Source of the DNA: Phreatobacter stygius
Lineage (GTDB): Bacteria; Pseudomonadota; Alphaproteobacteria; Rhizobiales; Phreatobacteraceae
Reading direction: 5' to 3'
Length of the DNA: 64,000 nucleotides
Assembly (NCBI RefSeq): GCF_005144885.1
Contig: NZ_CP039690.1
Coordinates: forward strand, 3,671,001 to 3,735,000
Shown: in pieces, positions 21,429-30,354 of the stretch
Position numbering within the stretch: position 1 is the stretch's first letter
Layout: the number at the start of each line of letters is the position of its first letter
Made by a program: the position numbers and the translations under genes
The notes under the pieces: generated by a model
Seen by the model: only the letters and a program-made list of their open reading frames with translations
Told to the model about the DNA's origin: nothing
Databases searched by the model: none

Positions 21429-21593
21429 ATGTTGATCGCGGTGATTGCCCATCTGCTGCGCGAGCGCGACCCGAGGCGCGCCGCAGCGCGTGCCTTGCGT
21501 GCCGATCGCGCGGCCGTGCCGGTCGACGAGCTCGGGCGCGCCGGCATCCTGCGGACGCTTGCCGGTTCGTTCACGCTGCCGTTCAACCGCTGA
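21429..21593 (+). CDS. Possible 54-residue small protein
   Basis: An ATG with CGGAG about seven bases upstream opens a short frame encoding a 54-residue Arg/Ala-rich peptide beginning MLIAVIAHLLRERDP. It lies 87 bases after the DUF1127 gene on the same strand, and its end overlaps the convergent thioesterase gene by 11 bases. I recognise no family. Codon usage looks compatible with coding, but high-GC DNA yields such frames easily. Confidence 0.4.
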   Translation: MLIAVIAHLLRERDPRRAAARALRADRAAVPVDELGRAGILRTLAGSFTLPFNR

Positions 21594-22101
21594 CGGCAGC
21601 CGCCTTTCGCGGGATGCCGATGGTCCGGCCGACGCCCTCGGGCGTGCCGCGCCCGGCGGTCTGCTGTTTCCAGATCCCGAGCTTGGTCATGACGTCGTCC
21701 GGAAACGGCGCGACCTTGCGTGTCGTCATGTCGACATGCAGCGAGATGGATTCCATGGTGGCCGACAGCCAGCGCCCGTCGGCATGCACCAGTTCCATCC
21801 AGTAGTGGATGCGCTTGGCGTCGAAATCGAGCACTTGCAGCCTGACCTGGACCGGATCGGTCAGGTGCAGTTCGCGCAGATAGCGCACGTGAAGCTCGGC
21901 GGCGAAGAAGCCGAGCTGCCGCTCCCTGACATAGGATTCGGCCAGCCCCTGGCTTTCGAACAAGAGGTCGATGCCCTCGTCGAACAGCTTGACGTAAAAC
22001 GCCACGTTGAGATGGCCGTTATAGTCGATCCAATCCGGCCGGATCGCCAGGCGCGGCGTGATGGGGAGTCCGGTTTCCGGGCAGAGGTCGATCGTGGTCA
22101 T
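21583..22101 (-). CDS. Thioesterase family protein (hot-dog fold, 4HBT type)
   Basis: A 172-residue cytoplasmic protein with the hot-dog thioesterase features RPDWIDYNGHLNVAFYVKLFDEG at residues 21-43, where the Asp and the N-G-H-L-N segment form the active-site region, and a central strand AAELHVRYLRELHLTDPV. It resembles the carnitine-dehydrogenase-associated/betainyl-CoA thioesterase group and YbgC-like acyl-CoA thioesterases. No carnitine genes are adjacent, so the substrate is open. It faces the FAD-linked oxidase gene divergently across a 169-bp gap. Confidence 0.82.
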   Translation of the reverse strand: MTTIDLCPETGLPITPRLAIRPDWIDYNGHLNVAFYVKLFDEGIDLLFESQGLAESYVRERQLGFFAAELHVRYLRELHLTDPVQVRLQVLDFDAKRIHYWMELVHADGRWLSATMESISLHVDMTTRKVAPFPDDVMTKLGIWKQQTAGRGTPEGVGRTIGIPRKAAAVSG

Positions 22102-22270
22102 GATATCGGATTAAGCGAGCCGCGCGCCGCCGGCAATCCCGTCGAACGACAGCCATCCGCGCGCTGCCGGCGCTTCCGCGCCGCCGGCCGCCCGGCTAAG
22201 CTCGCCGCTTGCCCAAGACGAGAGCGCTCGAGACAAGAGCGCTTGAGCGCAAGGTCCCGAGGAGCATTCG

Positions 22271-23677
22271 ATGTCCGCGTCCGCCAGAACCCGCCCGTCT
22301 CCCGAGGTCCTGAGCGCCGTCACGGCCGAATTGCAGGCGCTGTTCGGCAATCGCGCGGTGACCTCGGAAGCGGTACGCCAGCAGCATGGCCACACGCTCA
22401 CCGTCATCGCCAACCAGCCGCCCGACATCGTGGTCTTCCCCCAGGACGTCGACGATTGCGTCGCGGTGATGAAACTGGCCGCGAAACATGATGTGCCGGT
22501 CATTCCGTTCGGCACCGGCACCTCGCTCGAGGGCCATGTCAACGCGCCTCATGGCGGCATTTCGGTCGATACCTCGCTGATGAAGGCGATCATCGAAGTT
22601 CATGCCGAGGATCTCGACGTGGTGGTCGAGCCGGGGGTCACGCGCAAGCAGCTCAACGAATATCTGCGCGACATGGGACTGTTCTTCCCGATCGATCCGG
22701 GCGCCGACGCGTCGATCGGCGGCATGGCGTCGACCCGCGCTTCCGGCACCAACGCGGTGCGCTACGGCACGATGAAGGACAATGTCATCGCGCTGGAGGT
22801 GGTGCTGCCGAATGGCGAGGTGATCGAGACGTCGCGGCGCGCCAAGAAGAGCTCGGCCGGTTATGACCTCACCCATCTGTTCGTCGGCTCCGAAGGCACG
22901 CTCGGCCTGATCACCAAGGTCACGCTGAAGCTGCACGGCATTCCCGAGGCGATTTCGGCTGCGGTCTGCTCGTTCCCGTCAGTCAAGGCCGCGGCCGATA
23001 CCACCATCGCGGCGATCCAGTCCGGCATTCCGCTGGCCCGCATCGAGTTGCTCGACGAGGTCCAGGTCAGGGCGGTCAATGTCTATTCCAAGCTGGCGCT
23101 GCCCGAGAGCCCGCTGCTGCTGCTGGAATTCCACGGCACCGACGCCGGCGTCGCCGAGCAGGTCGAGCGGTTCCGCGCGATTGCCGACGATTTCGGCGGC
23201 GGCAATTTCGAATGGGCCGTCAAGGCCGAAGACCGCACCCGGCTGTGGCAGGCGCGCCATGACGCTTATTGGGCAGCCCTGGCGCTCCGGCCCGGCACCA
23301 AGAGCCAGTCGTCCGATGTCTGTGTGCCGCTGTCCAGGCTCGCCGAATGTATCGACGAGACCAAGAAGGACATCGTCGAGACCGGCCTGGTCGCGCCGAT
23401 CGTCGGTCACGTTGGCGACGGCAATTTCCACGTCCTGCCGCTGATGGACGAAAATGATCCGGCCGACGTCGCACGCGTCACGGCCTTCATGGGCCGGATC
23501 GTCGATCGCGCGCTCGCCATGGGCGGCACCTGCACCGGTGAACATGGCGTCGGGCAGGGCAAGATGAAATATCTGAAGGCGGAGCACGGCGCCGCCGCGC
23601 TGGCGCTGATGGGGGCCTTGAAGCGCGCGGTCGATCCGGCCGGCATCATGAACCCGGGCAAGATCGTCGCCGGTTGA
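22271..23677 (+). CDS. FAD-linked oxidase, D-lactate dehydrogenase (cytochrome)/GlcD type
   Basis: A 468-residue flavoprotein of the vanillyl-alcohol-oxidase superfamily. The N-terminal FAD-binding domain has the PFGTGTSLEGHV motif, EPGVTRKQLNEYL, IDPGADASIGGMASTRASGTNAVRYG and VGSEGTLGLIT. The C-terminal substrate domain ends with IVGHVGDGNFHVLPL and CTGEHGVGQGKMKYL, as in D-lactate dehydrogenases and glycolate oxidase subunit D. GlcE/GlcF partners are absent, which favours a stand-alone D-lactate or D-2-hydroxyacid dehydrogenase feeding electrons to cytochrome or quinone. The ATG has GAGGAG upstream. Confidence 0.88.
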   Translation: MSASARTRPSPEVLSAVTAELQALFGNRAVTSEAVRQQHGHTLTVIANQPPDIVVFPQDVDDCVAVMKLAAKHDVPVIPFGTGTSLEGHVNAPHGGISVDTSLMKAIIEVHAEDLDVVVEPGVTRKQLNEYLRDMGLFFPIDPGADASIGGMASTRASGTNAVRYGTMKDNVIALEVVLPNGEVIETSRRAKKSSAGYDLTHLFVGSEGTLGLITKVTLKLHGIPEAISAAVCSFPSVKAAADTTIAAIQSGIPLARIELLDEVQVRAVNVYSKLALPESPLLLLEFHGTDAGVAEQVERFRAIADDFGGGNFEWAVKAEDRTRLWQARHDAYWAALALRPGTKSQSSDVCVPLSRLAECIDETKKDIVETGLVAPIVGHVGDGNFHVLPLMDENDPADVARVTAFMGRIVDRALAMGGTCTGEHGVGQGKMKYLKAEHGAAALALMGALKRAVDPAGIMNPGKIVAG

Positions 23678-23757
23678 CCTGGCGGGCCTTGCGCGAGAGG
23701 CCCGGCACGCGAGGCCTGACTGGCTCGCGCGCCGAACGTCATGTCAGGGGGAAACCC

Positions 23758-24063
23758 TCAGAAGGTGCAACCCATCGGCGCCATGGCCTGCTTCATCTGC
23801 TCGGCCTGCATGGTGCAGGCCTGCTGCAGCTGGGCGCGCGTCTGCGGATTGGCGGCGAGCGCCTTCCACTGGCTGCGCATCTGGGCGATCTGCTGGGTGA
23901 GGACGGGGCGCTGCGCGGCCGGGGCCCTGGTGGTCACGCAGGTCTCGTAGCTGGTGATGAACCGGTCGCACTCGGGCACCCCGACATCATCGGCGGCGCG
24001 TGCATTGACGTTGGAAAAGACAAGAAGGCCGGCTGCAAGGCCAAAAATAACACGGGAGATCAT
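23758..24063 (-). CDS. Small secreted four-cysteine protein (paralogue of the gene at 26629-26937)
   Basis: A 101-residue protein with a signal peptide (first about 23 residues, ending ARA). The mature part has a CX9C pattern starting at PECDRFITSYETCV, a Gln/Arg-rich helix (NPQTRAQLQQ), then two more cysteines 16 residues apart, ending GCTF. All four cysteines are conserved in the second copy 2.6 kb away, so two disulfide bonds linking helices are likely. I do not recognise a named family. It stands alone; its role is unknown. Confidence 0.75.
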   Translation of the reverse strand: MISRVIFGLAAGLLVFSNVNARAADDVGVPECDRFITSYETCVTTRAPAAQRPVLTQQIAQMRSQWKALAANPQTRAQLQQACTMQAEQMKQAMAPMGCTF

Positions 24064-24308
24064 TGGGATTGCTCCAGATGAGGATCGTCAAGGCGAAGGT
24101 TGATTAAAATGATTTCAAAGAGTTTGGCCCTTCACCATTGCTGTTGACGGAATTCTACTCTCTGGCTGTGTTCTCATTCACGCCACCAGAGCAGCATTCT
24201 CTCCGCTGACCTGGTCAGAAGAGAACGAATCCGTCGCGGCCGTTATGACGTAGGAGAGATGACAAGGCAACGACGGGTTGTCGCCGCGCCCCGGAGTCGC
24301 GCGGCCAC

Positions 24309-25244
24309 CTAGAGCCGCTCGGCCTTCAGTTCGGCCGCCAGGAAATCGATGAACAGCCGGCTCTTGGCAAGCGGCAGCCGGCTGGCCGGCCACACCACGT
24401 GAATGGGAGCCCGCGGCGGTTCGAAGGCTTCCAGGACAATGTCGACCACACCCTGATCGACCAGGTCGCGGATCTGCCAGAGCGGGGTGAAGCCGATGCC
24501 GAGCCCGAGCGCCACGGCCTGATAGGTCGCCGCGGTGCTGTCGGCGCGAAAACGGCCGGTGACTTTGACCGCCCTGTGCCGGCCGTCGATGAGGAACGGC
24601 CATGTGTCGGCATCGGCACCGGCGGTGCGGACGATGCAGCAATGCCCGGCCAGCGCGTCGGGGTGATCCGGCCGGCCCTGCCTGGCGAAATAGGACGGCG
24701 CGCCGAAGACCACCCGGCGAAGCGCGCCGAGGCGTTTCGCCATCAGGTCGGTGTCGGGCAATTCGCCGATGCGCACCGCCAGGTCGAGGTTGTCGTCCTG
24801 CAGGTCGGCGAAGCGGTCCGAGAGCTTCAGCGAGATCTCGATTCGCGGGTGGCGTTCCATGAACCGGGCAATGATCGGCACGAGTTGCGCCGGGCCGAAC
24901 AGAACCGGCGCGCCGATCGTCAAATGCCCCGACGGTTCGGCGCTGCGGCTGGCGGCTTCGAGCCGCGCGCCGACGATCTCGTCGAAGGCCGGCTTGACCC
25001 GCCGATGGAAGGCGAGCCCGGCATCGGTTGGATGGGACTGCCGGGTGGTGCGCCGGATGAGCTCGACGCCAATGCTCTGCTCCAGGGTCGCCAGCGACCG
25101 GCTGACCGCCTGCAGGGACCGGCCTAGCCGGCGCGCCGCGGCCGTCAGGCTGCCCGCTTCGACGACAGCCAGGAAGGCTTCGAGGTCATCGATCTTGTCC
25201 AGAACATCCTCCCGAATATCGAGAGAATATATCACAAATTTCAA
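24309..25244 (-). CDS. LysR-family transcriptional regulator
   Basis: The N-terminal winged helix-turn-helix (IDDLEAFLAVVEAGSLTAAA then RRLGRSLQAVSRSLATLEQ) and a C-terminal LysR substrate-binding domain (GHLTIGAPVLFGPAQLVPII onward) are clear. It is divergently oriented to the NmrA-like gene, which it probably regulates through the 99-bp gap. The start is uncertain: in-frame TTG at 25244 and GTG at 25235 have poor ribosome sites, while GGGAGG lies five bases before a CTG at 25202 that would give the typical DKIDDLEAF N terminus and a 297-residue protein. Confidence 0.85.
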   Translation of the reverse strand: MKFVIYSLDIREDVLDKIDDLEAFLAVVEAGSLTAAARRLGRSLQAVSRSLATLEQSIGVELIRRTTRQSHPTDAGLAFHRRVKPAFDEIVGARLEAASRSAEPSGHLTIGAPVLFGPAQLVPIIARFMERHPRIEISLKLSDRFADLQDDNLDLAVRIGELPDTDLMAKRLGALRRVVFGAPSYFARQGRPDHPDALAGHCCIVRTAGADADTWPFLIDGRHRAVKVTGRFRADSTAATYQAVALGLGIGFTPLWQIRDLVDQGVVDIVLEAFEPPRAPIHVVWPASRLPLAKSRLFIDFLAAELKAERL

Positions 25245-25343
25245 ATCTACCGCCGATTTTCAGGGGTCACTATTTCAAGCCTCGATGCGAGCGGGACCGC
25301 CCTGACCGGCTCCAGCCATCGCCAGAAACGAGGATCAAGACCC

Positions 25344-26216
25344 ATGTCGACACATCATCCGACCGTCCTGGTCGTCGGCGCCGCCGGCCGCTTCGCCGGC
25401 CTCGTCGTGCCGGAACTGGTCCGGCGCGGCGCCACTGTTCGCGGCCTCGTCCGCAACCAAGCCGCCGCGGCCATGGCGCGCGGCCGGGGTGCGGCCGAGA
25501 TCGCCATCGGCGATCTGCGCGATCCGGAAAGCCTGGATCGGGCGCTGGCCGGCGTCGACGGTGTTTTCCATATTGGCCCGGCTTTCGCGCCTGACGAGAC
25601 CGGGATGGGTCTCAACACGGTGGCGGCGGCCAAACGCGCGGGGGTGCGGACCTTCGTGTTCTCGTCCGTGATCCAGCCGACCTTCACGCCGCTCGCCAAC
25701 CATGCCAGCAAGATCCCGGTGGAAGCGGCGCTCTTCGCCTCGGGCCTGCGCTACACCATTCTGCATCCGACCAATTTCATGCAGAACATCGGCGCGGCCT
25801 GGCCCGGCGTCCTGGCCCAGGGGGTCTTTGCCGAACCCTTCCCGAAGACCGCCCGGGTTGCGCGCGTCGACTATCGCGACGTCGCCGAGGTCGCGGCGAT
25901 CGCCCTGACCGAGGATCGTCTGGCTTATGGCTCATTCGATCTCTGTGCCGAGGGCATGCCGAACCGCGAGGACATCGTCGCCATCATGAGCGATGTGCTC
26001 GGGCGGCCGATCACGGCCGGCGAGCCGAGCTTCGCGGATTGGGCGGCGCGCGCCAGCCTGCCGCTCGACGCCGACCAAAAGCGGCTGCTGGCGCTGGTCC
26101 ATGGCCATTACGCGGCCCACGGCTCCGGCGGCAATAGCCTGACGCTGCGCGCCCTTCTCGGCCGCGAGCCGCGGTCGCTGCGCCGCTACATCGAAGAGCT
26201 CGCCGCTCGAGCCTGA
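25344..26216 (+). CDS. NmrA-like NAD(P)-binding protein (atypical SDR)
   Basis: A 290-residue Rossmann-fold protein with the N-terminal dinucleotide motif VLVVGAAGRFAGLVVPEL and the NmrA/atypical-SDR layout: RGLVRN, GDLRDPESLDRALAGVDGVF, SVIQPTFTPLANHASKIPVE and the TILHPTNFMQN segment. No YxxxK catalytic pair is seen where classical SDRs have it, as usual for NmrA-like sensors and quinone-reductase-like proteins. It is read away from a LysR gene. It may reduce small quinones or sense redox state; substrate unknown. Confidence 0.8.
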   Translation: MSTHHPTVLVVGAAGRFAGLVVPELVRRGATVRGLVRNQAAAAMARGRGAAEIAIGDLRDPESLDRALAGVDGVFHIGPAFAPDETGMGLNTVAAAKRAGVRTFVFSSVIQPTFTPLANHASKIPVEAALFASGLRYTILHPTNFMQNIGAAWPGVLAQGVFAEPFPKTARVARVDYRDVAEVAAIALTEDRLAYGSFDLCAEGMPNREDIVAIMSDVLGRPITAGEPSFADWAARASLPLDADQKRLLALVHGHYAAHGSGGNSLTLRALLGREPRSLRRYIEELAARA

Positions 26217-26298
26217 GGCACGCGCAACCCCGTTCGCATGACCGCCCACCAGGACCGGCCGAACCGCCGGACGTCAGCCCATCGCTACGAGGTCCACA

Positions 26299-26571
26299 AT
26301 GACATCCGTTCCAAATTCCGCCGGCTGGAAGCTTCCCGCCCGCTATGCCGCCGTGGCCATGCCGCTGATCCTGTCGGTCTTCATGTCGGCCGTGGTCTCG
26401 GCCATTGCGACCTTGAAGAGCATCGGCCTGGTCGAGGGCATCGCCTGGATCTGGCTCAGGGCCTGGTCGGTATCCTGGCTTGTCGCCTTTCCGACACTGA
26501 TCGTCGCCCTGCCGGTCGTTCGCCGGATCGTCGCGGCGATCGTTCAGCCGCCGGCAAGTGGCCGCCGATAG
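26299..26571 (+). CDS. DUF2798 small membrane protein
   Basis: A 90-residue protein with two hydrophobic segments (about residues 17-40 and 50-72). The pattern of a PxRYAAVAMPLILSVFMS-like first helix and a WxxSWLVAFPTLIVALPVVRR second helix matches the DUF2798 family. It follows the NmrA-like gene by 82 bases on the same strand and may be cotranscribed. Function of the family is unknown. Confidence 0.78.
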   Translation: MTSVPNSAGWKLPARYAAVAMPLILSVFMSAVVSAIATLKSIGLVEGIAWIWLRAWSVSWLVAFPTLIVALPVVRRIVAAIVQPPASGRR

Positions 26572-26628
26572 GCGCGACGCGGTGCGGCGAGGGGCGGGCG
26601 GCGGGCCGGGACCCGGCCCGCCGCCACG

Positions 26629-26937
26629 CTATTGGAACGTGCAGCCGAACGGCTCCAGCCCGCGCCGCATCTGGGCGCCCTGGGTGCGGCAGACCTGCTC
26701 GAGCTGCGCCCGCGTCTGCGGGTTCTCGGCCAGCGATTTCCAGCTGGCCCGCAATTGCGCCACCTGCTGGGTAAAGGTGACGCGATGGTCCGCCGGCACT
26801 TTGGTGGTGACGCAAGCCTCATAGCTGGTGATGAACTGGTCGCAATCGGGGATGCCGATCGTCTCGGTCGAGCGGGCGGCGCCGGAAACGTGCACGAGCA
26901 CGCCGACAGCGAGCGCGAGGGCCAGACGGGATACCAT
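26629..26937 (-). CDS. Small secreted four-cysteine protein (paralogue of the gene at 23758-24063)
   Basis: A 102-residue protein with a signal peptide (first about 22 residues). The mature part shares the other copy's backbone: I/VPDCDQFITSYEACVTT with a CX9C pair, a TQQVAQLRASWKSLAENPQT helix and two further cysteines ending GCTFQ. By eye more than half of the mature residues are identical. It has its own AGGAG ribosome site, and a 373-bp gap separates it from the divergent TRAP binding-protein gene. Function unknown. Confidence 0.75.
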   Translation of the reverse strand: MVSRLALALAVGVLVHVSGAARSTETIGIPDCDQFITSYEACVTTKVPADHRVTFTQQVAQLRASWKSLAENPQTRAQLEQVCRTQGAQMRRGLEPFGCTFQ

Positions 26938-27310
26938 GCGGGTATTCTCCTGGGGGCAGGCAATGACACTTCAAGACGGTGGCGCAGCCTGATCGAGGGC
27001 CCCGCCGATTGCCGGCGAAATTGCCCGCTGCGCATTTCCGCAGGATGTCGTCGCGCGGTTCGGCCGGGGGCCTTTGTTTCGTCGGAGACGATTTGAGAAA
27101 CATTTGAAGCGTCGCGGCGGCCGCCGTGACACGGAGGCGAAACCGAGGGCGCATAGGCTCGCCGCCGCGCGCTCGGGAGGGCCTGGCATCGGCACGGCTT
27201 CCCGGCGGCTTCCGCGCGGGCAGCGCGGTAGCGAAGGACCTGCGTTCTGTGGCATGCTCGCCACGGTTTGCGGCAGTCCCGGTCGCCACCACCGAGGTGG
27301 AGAGGATCAC
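26938..27310. other. Divergent intergenic region without a gene
   Basis: This 373-bp gap separates the divergent four-cysteine gene and the TRAP binding-protein gene and must hold both promoters. It contains a 12-bp GC palindrome (CGGCGGCCGCCG) and GGTGGAGAGG before the next start. I could not assign -35/-10 boxes with confidence, and no open frame in it looks coding. Confidence 0.5.
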
Positions 27311-28315
27311 ATGGTCGAAAGGCGCGAACGCAGGAACCGCCGCGCGGTTCTGACGATGATCGCGTTCGGAGCCGCCGTCCTGGCGGCGGCCGCCCCGTCG
27401 GCCGTGGCGCGCGAGTTCCGCGTCGCCGATACCCAGGCCGCCGACTATCCGACCGTCCAGGCGCTCGAACGCATGGGTCAACTGGTGCGCGAGCGCACCC
27501 AGGGCCGCCACAGTCTCAGGATCTTCCATTCGCGCCAGCTCGGCGAGGAAAAGGAAACGATCGAGCAGACCCGCATTGGCGCCATCGATATCAACCGCAC
27601 CAATGTCGCGCCGCTGGCGAGCTTCATCCCCGAGGCGAATGTGCTGGCGCTGCCCTTCCTGTTCCGCTCGGTCGAGCATCTTCACCGCGTGCTCGACGGA
27701 CCGATCGGCGAGGAAATCCTCGCCCGCTTCGAGGTTCACGGCCTGGTTGGCCTGACCTTTTATGATTCCGGCGCCCGCTCGATCTACAATTCCGTGCGGC
27801 CGATCCGGACCGTCGACGATCTGAAGGGCCTGCGCATCCGGGTGCAGCAGTCCGAGATGATGGTCGAGATGATGCGGGCGCTCGGCGCCGAGCCGGTGGC
27901 TTTGCCTTATGGCCAGGTCAATGTCGGCCTGTCGACCGGGCTGATCCAGGGCGCCGAGAACAACTGGCCTTCTTATGTCACGACAGATCATTTCCGCAGC
28001 GCCCGCTATCTGACGCTGACCGAGCACACCATGAGCCCGGAGGTGCTGGTTGTCTCCAAGCGGGTCTGGGAGGGCCTGTCGGCCGAGGACAAGGCGATCT
28101 TCCGGGACGCCGCGCGTGAATCGTCGCGCTCGATGCGCGAGCAATGGCTGAAACTCGAACAGACCTCGCGCCGGGAAGCCGAGGTGGCCGGCGTCAATGT
28201 CGTCACGCTCGCCGACCGCAGCGGCTTTGAACGGGCGGTTTCTGGCCTTGTCGGGCGTTTTGCCGGCGAACCCGGGCTTGCGGCGCTGGTCGAGCGGATC
28301 CGCCAGGCGCAATGA
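27311..28315 (+). CDS. TRAP-type C4-dicarboxylate-like solute-binding protein (DctP family)
   Basis: A 334-residue periplasmic binding protein with a signal peptide (first about 33 residues, ending AVARE). DctP-family features include the early ADTQAADYPTVQALERMGQLV, SRQLGEEKETIEQTRIGAID, FYDSGARSIYN, RIRVQQSEMMVEMMRALGAEPV, and GLIQGAENNWPSY with the conserved Asn/Glu region. The ATG at 27311 has GAGAGG upstream. No DctQ/DctM permease gene is next to it. Instead it overlaps a histidine kinase gene by four bases, so it is more likely the periplasmic sensor of that signalling system than a transporter part, though it could serve a remote permease. Confidence 0.88.
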   Translation: MVERRERRNRRAVLTMIAFGAAVLAAAAPSAVAREFRVADTQAADYPTVQALERMGQLVRERTQGRHSLRIFHSRQLGEEKETIEQTRIGAIDINRTNVAPLASFIPEANVLALPFLFRSVEHLHRVLDGPIGEEILARFEVHGLVGLTFYDSGARSIYNSVRPIRTVDDLKGLRIRVQQSEMMVEMMRALGAEPVALPYGQVNVGLSTGLIQGAENNWPSYVTTDHFRSARYLTLTEHTMSPEVLVVSKRVWEGLSAEDKAIFRDAARESSRSMREQWLKLEQTSRREAEVAGVNVVTLADRSGFERAVSGLVGRFAGEPGLAALVERIRQAQ

Positions 28316-30354
28316 TGGACGCGACCACGGCAAGGCGGGTTGTGGTCCGTCCCGCCATCCGGTCGTTGCGGGGACGCCTGGATGCGGCCTCGCAGACGCT
28401 TCGGCATATTCCGGTGCGCTGGCGCATCGCCACCGTCGTCATCCTCAACCTCGCCTTCATTGGCCTCCTGCTGCTGCTGATCGGCTCGGGCGCCGGAGCG
28501 ATCCGCTCGGCCTGGAACGAATTGCAGGATGCCCGGCGCATCGATCGCCTGCTCGCCTCGATCGAAAACGAGGCCGGCCGCCTGCAGACCCTGATCCACC
28601 GCTATTTCGCGCTGCCCAACGACGTCGTGCTGAACGACATCGAGGCGCGCCGCAAGGCGCTGCTGGCCAAGCTCGCCCTGGAGAAGGAGATCGATCTGGC
28701 GCTGCAGAACCCGGCGCGCTCGGTCACCAGCGTCACCGAACGGTTCATGCTCGGCTTCGATGAATTGCGCAGCGTGCGCGAGACCATCTCGTCGATCTAT
28801 GAGAACGAGATCCGCAAGCCGGCGAGCGAATTGTCCCAGCTCTACGCCGTGGTCGAGGCGGCCATGAGCAACCGCGCCTCGCTGATCGCACCCTCGCTCG
28901 GCAAGTCGCGCGAGGCCTTTTCGGTCTTCCTGGTGGCGATCAACGACTATTACCTGACCCAGTCGGTGCAGGCCCAGCGCGAGGCCTCCTCGAGCATCGA
29001 AGTGATCCAGGCGACAGCGCCGGTCATGATCGATCTCGCCGAGACCGAGTTCCAGAAGGCGGCGGTGCAGACCCTGCGCGAGCGGACCGACGCCCTGCGC
29101 GCCGGCTTCGGCCGCCTGGTCACCGTGCTCGGCATGCAGAACCGGCTGCTGCAGGTCGAGATCGACGGCAATCAGGCGGTCATGGCAACCGTCATCCAGG
29201 AGGTCGCCGAACGCGTCCGCTCCCACGAGGATGCGGCGCAGGAGCGCCTCGACCGCACCCTGCGCTCGGTCTTTGTCCAGGCGGTCGGCGTTGCCGGCCT
29301 GTTCCTTCTGTTCGTCGCGGCGATCTGGGCCTTGATCGCGCGCTCGATCCGGGTGCCGCTCGACGACCTCGCCGGCAGCATGGCCAATATCGTGCGTGGC
29401 GATCTCGCCCGCCCGCCCGCCGGCCTGATGGCCGGCGATGATATCGGCCGCATGGCGCGCGCCGTCGAGGTGTTCCGCCAGAACGCCATCGAGAAGCAGC
29501 GCGCCGAACTGGACCTGGTGGCCGCCAAGGACCGGGCCGAGACCGCGCTCGCCCATTTGCGCGAGACCCAGGAGAGCCTGATCGAGGCCGAGAAGCTTGC
29601 GGCTCTCGGCGGCCTGGTCGCCGGCGTCGCCCATGAGGTGAACAACCCGATCGGCATCAGCCTGACGGTCGCCTCCACGCTGGCCCGCCGGATCGACGAT
29701 TTCGGCCGGGATGTCGAGCGTGGTGAGCTGCGCCGGTCGAAACTGACCGAATTTGTCGAAGGCAGCCGCGAAGCGGCGGCGCAGCTGTCGATGAACCTGC
29801 AGCGCGCCGGCGAGATGGTGCAGGCGTTCAAGCAGGTGGCGGTCGACCGCAGCCATGCCGAGCGGCGCTCCTTCGATCTCGCCGAGGCCACCGACCAGAT
29901 CGTCGCCAGCCTGCGGCCGACGCTCAAGCGCGGCGGCGTCAGGCTGAATGTCTCGGTGCCCGAGGGCATCGTGCTCGACAGCTATCCCGGCCCTTATGGC
30001 CAGGTGGTCACCAATCTCTTCATCAACGCCCTGACCCACGCCTTTCCGGAGGGCCGCAAGGGCACGTTCCGCATCGTCGCCGAGGCTGCCGCCGGCGACA
30101 CCGTGGTCGTCACCTTCCAGGACGACGGCGCCGGCATGACGGAAGCCGTCCAGCGTCAGGCCTTCGATCCGTTCTTCACCACCAGGCGTGGCGAAGGCGG
30201 CACCGGCCTTGGTCTCAACATCGTCTTCAACATCGTGACGCGCCGCCTCGGCGGCCGCATCACGCTGTCTTCGGTGCCCGAGCGCGGCACCACCTTCCGT
30301 ATGGTCCTGCCGCTCAGCGCGCCGCAGGAGCCCGCCGAACGTCCCCCGGCCTGA
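28312..30354 (+). CDS. Membrane sensor histidine kinase with large periplasmic domain and HAMP
   Basis: A 680-residue kinase. TM1 is near residues 38-60, followed by a mainly helical periplasmic domain of about 260 residues and TM2 near 321-343. Then come a HAMP-like segment (ARSIRVPLDDLAGSMANIVR), a coiled linker, a phosphoacceptor motif GVAHEVNNPIGI with His near residue 440, and a HATPase with NLFINALTHAF, DDGAGM and GGTGLGLNIV. It overlaps the binding-protein gene upstream (ATGA) and the next gene (TGATG), so all are coupled. The helical input domain may contact the TRAP-type binding protein, as in other binding-protein-linked kinases; that partner choice is inferred. Confidence 0.9.
   Translation: MMDATTARRVVVRPAIRSLRGRLDAASQTLRHIPVRWRIATVVILNLAFIGLLLLLIGSGAGAIRSAWNELQDARRIDRLLASIENEAGRLQTLIHRYFALPNDVVLNDIEARRKALLAKLALEKEIDLALQNPARSVTSVTERFMLGFDELRSVRETISSIYENEIRKPASELSQLYAVVEAAMSNRASLIAPSLGKSREAFSVFLVAINDYYLTQSVQAQREASSSIEVIQATAPVMIDLAETEFQKAAVQTLRERTDALRAGFGRLVTVLGMQNRLLQVEIDGNQAVMATVIQEVAERVRSHEDAAQERLDRTLRSVFVQAVGVAGLFLLFVAAIWALIARSIRVPLDDLAGSMANIVRGDLARPPAGLMAGDDIGRMARAVEVFRQNAIEKQRAELDLVAAKDRAETALAHLRETQESLIEAEKLAALGGLVAGVAHEVNNPIGISLTVASTLARRIDDFGRDVERGELRRSKLTEFVEGSREAAAQLSMNLQRAGEMVQAFKQVAVDRSHAERRSFDLAEATDQIVASLRPTLKRGGVRLNVSVPEGIVLDSYPGPYGQVVTNLFINALTHAFPEGRKGTFRIVAEAAAGDTVVVTFQDDGAGMTEAVQRQAFDPFFTTRRGEGGTGLGLNIVFNIVTRRLGGRITLSSVPERGTTFRMVLPLSAPQEPAERPPA

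Noticed and set aside
27311-28315. Reading the DctP-like protein as a normal TRAP transporter component
   Set aside because: No DctQ or DctM gene lies nearby and the gene is coupled to a kinase, so a transport role cannot be supported from this window alone.
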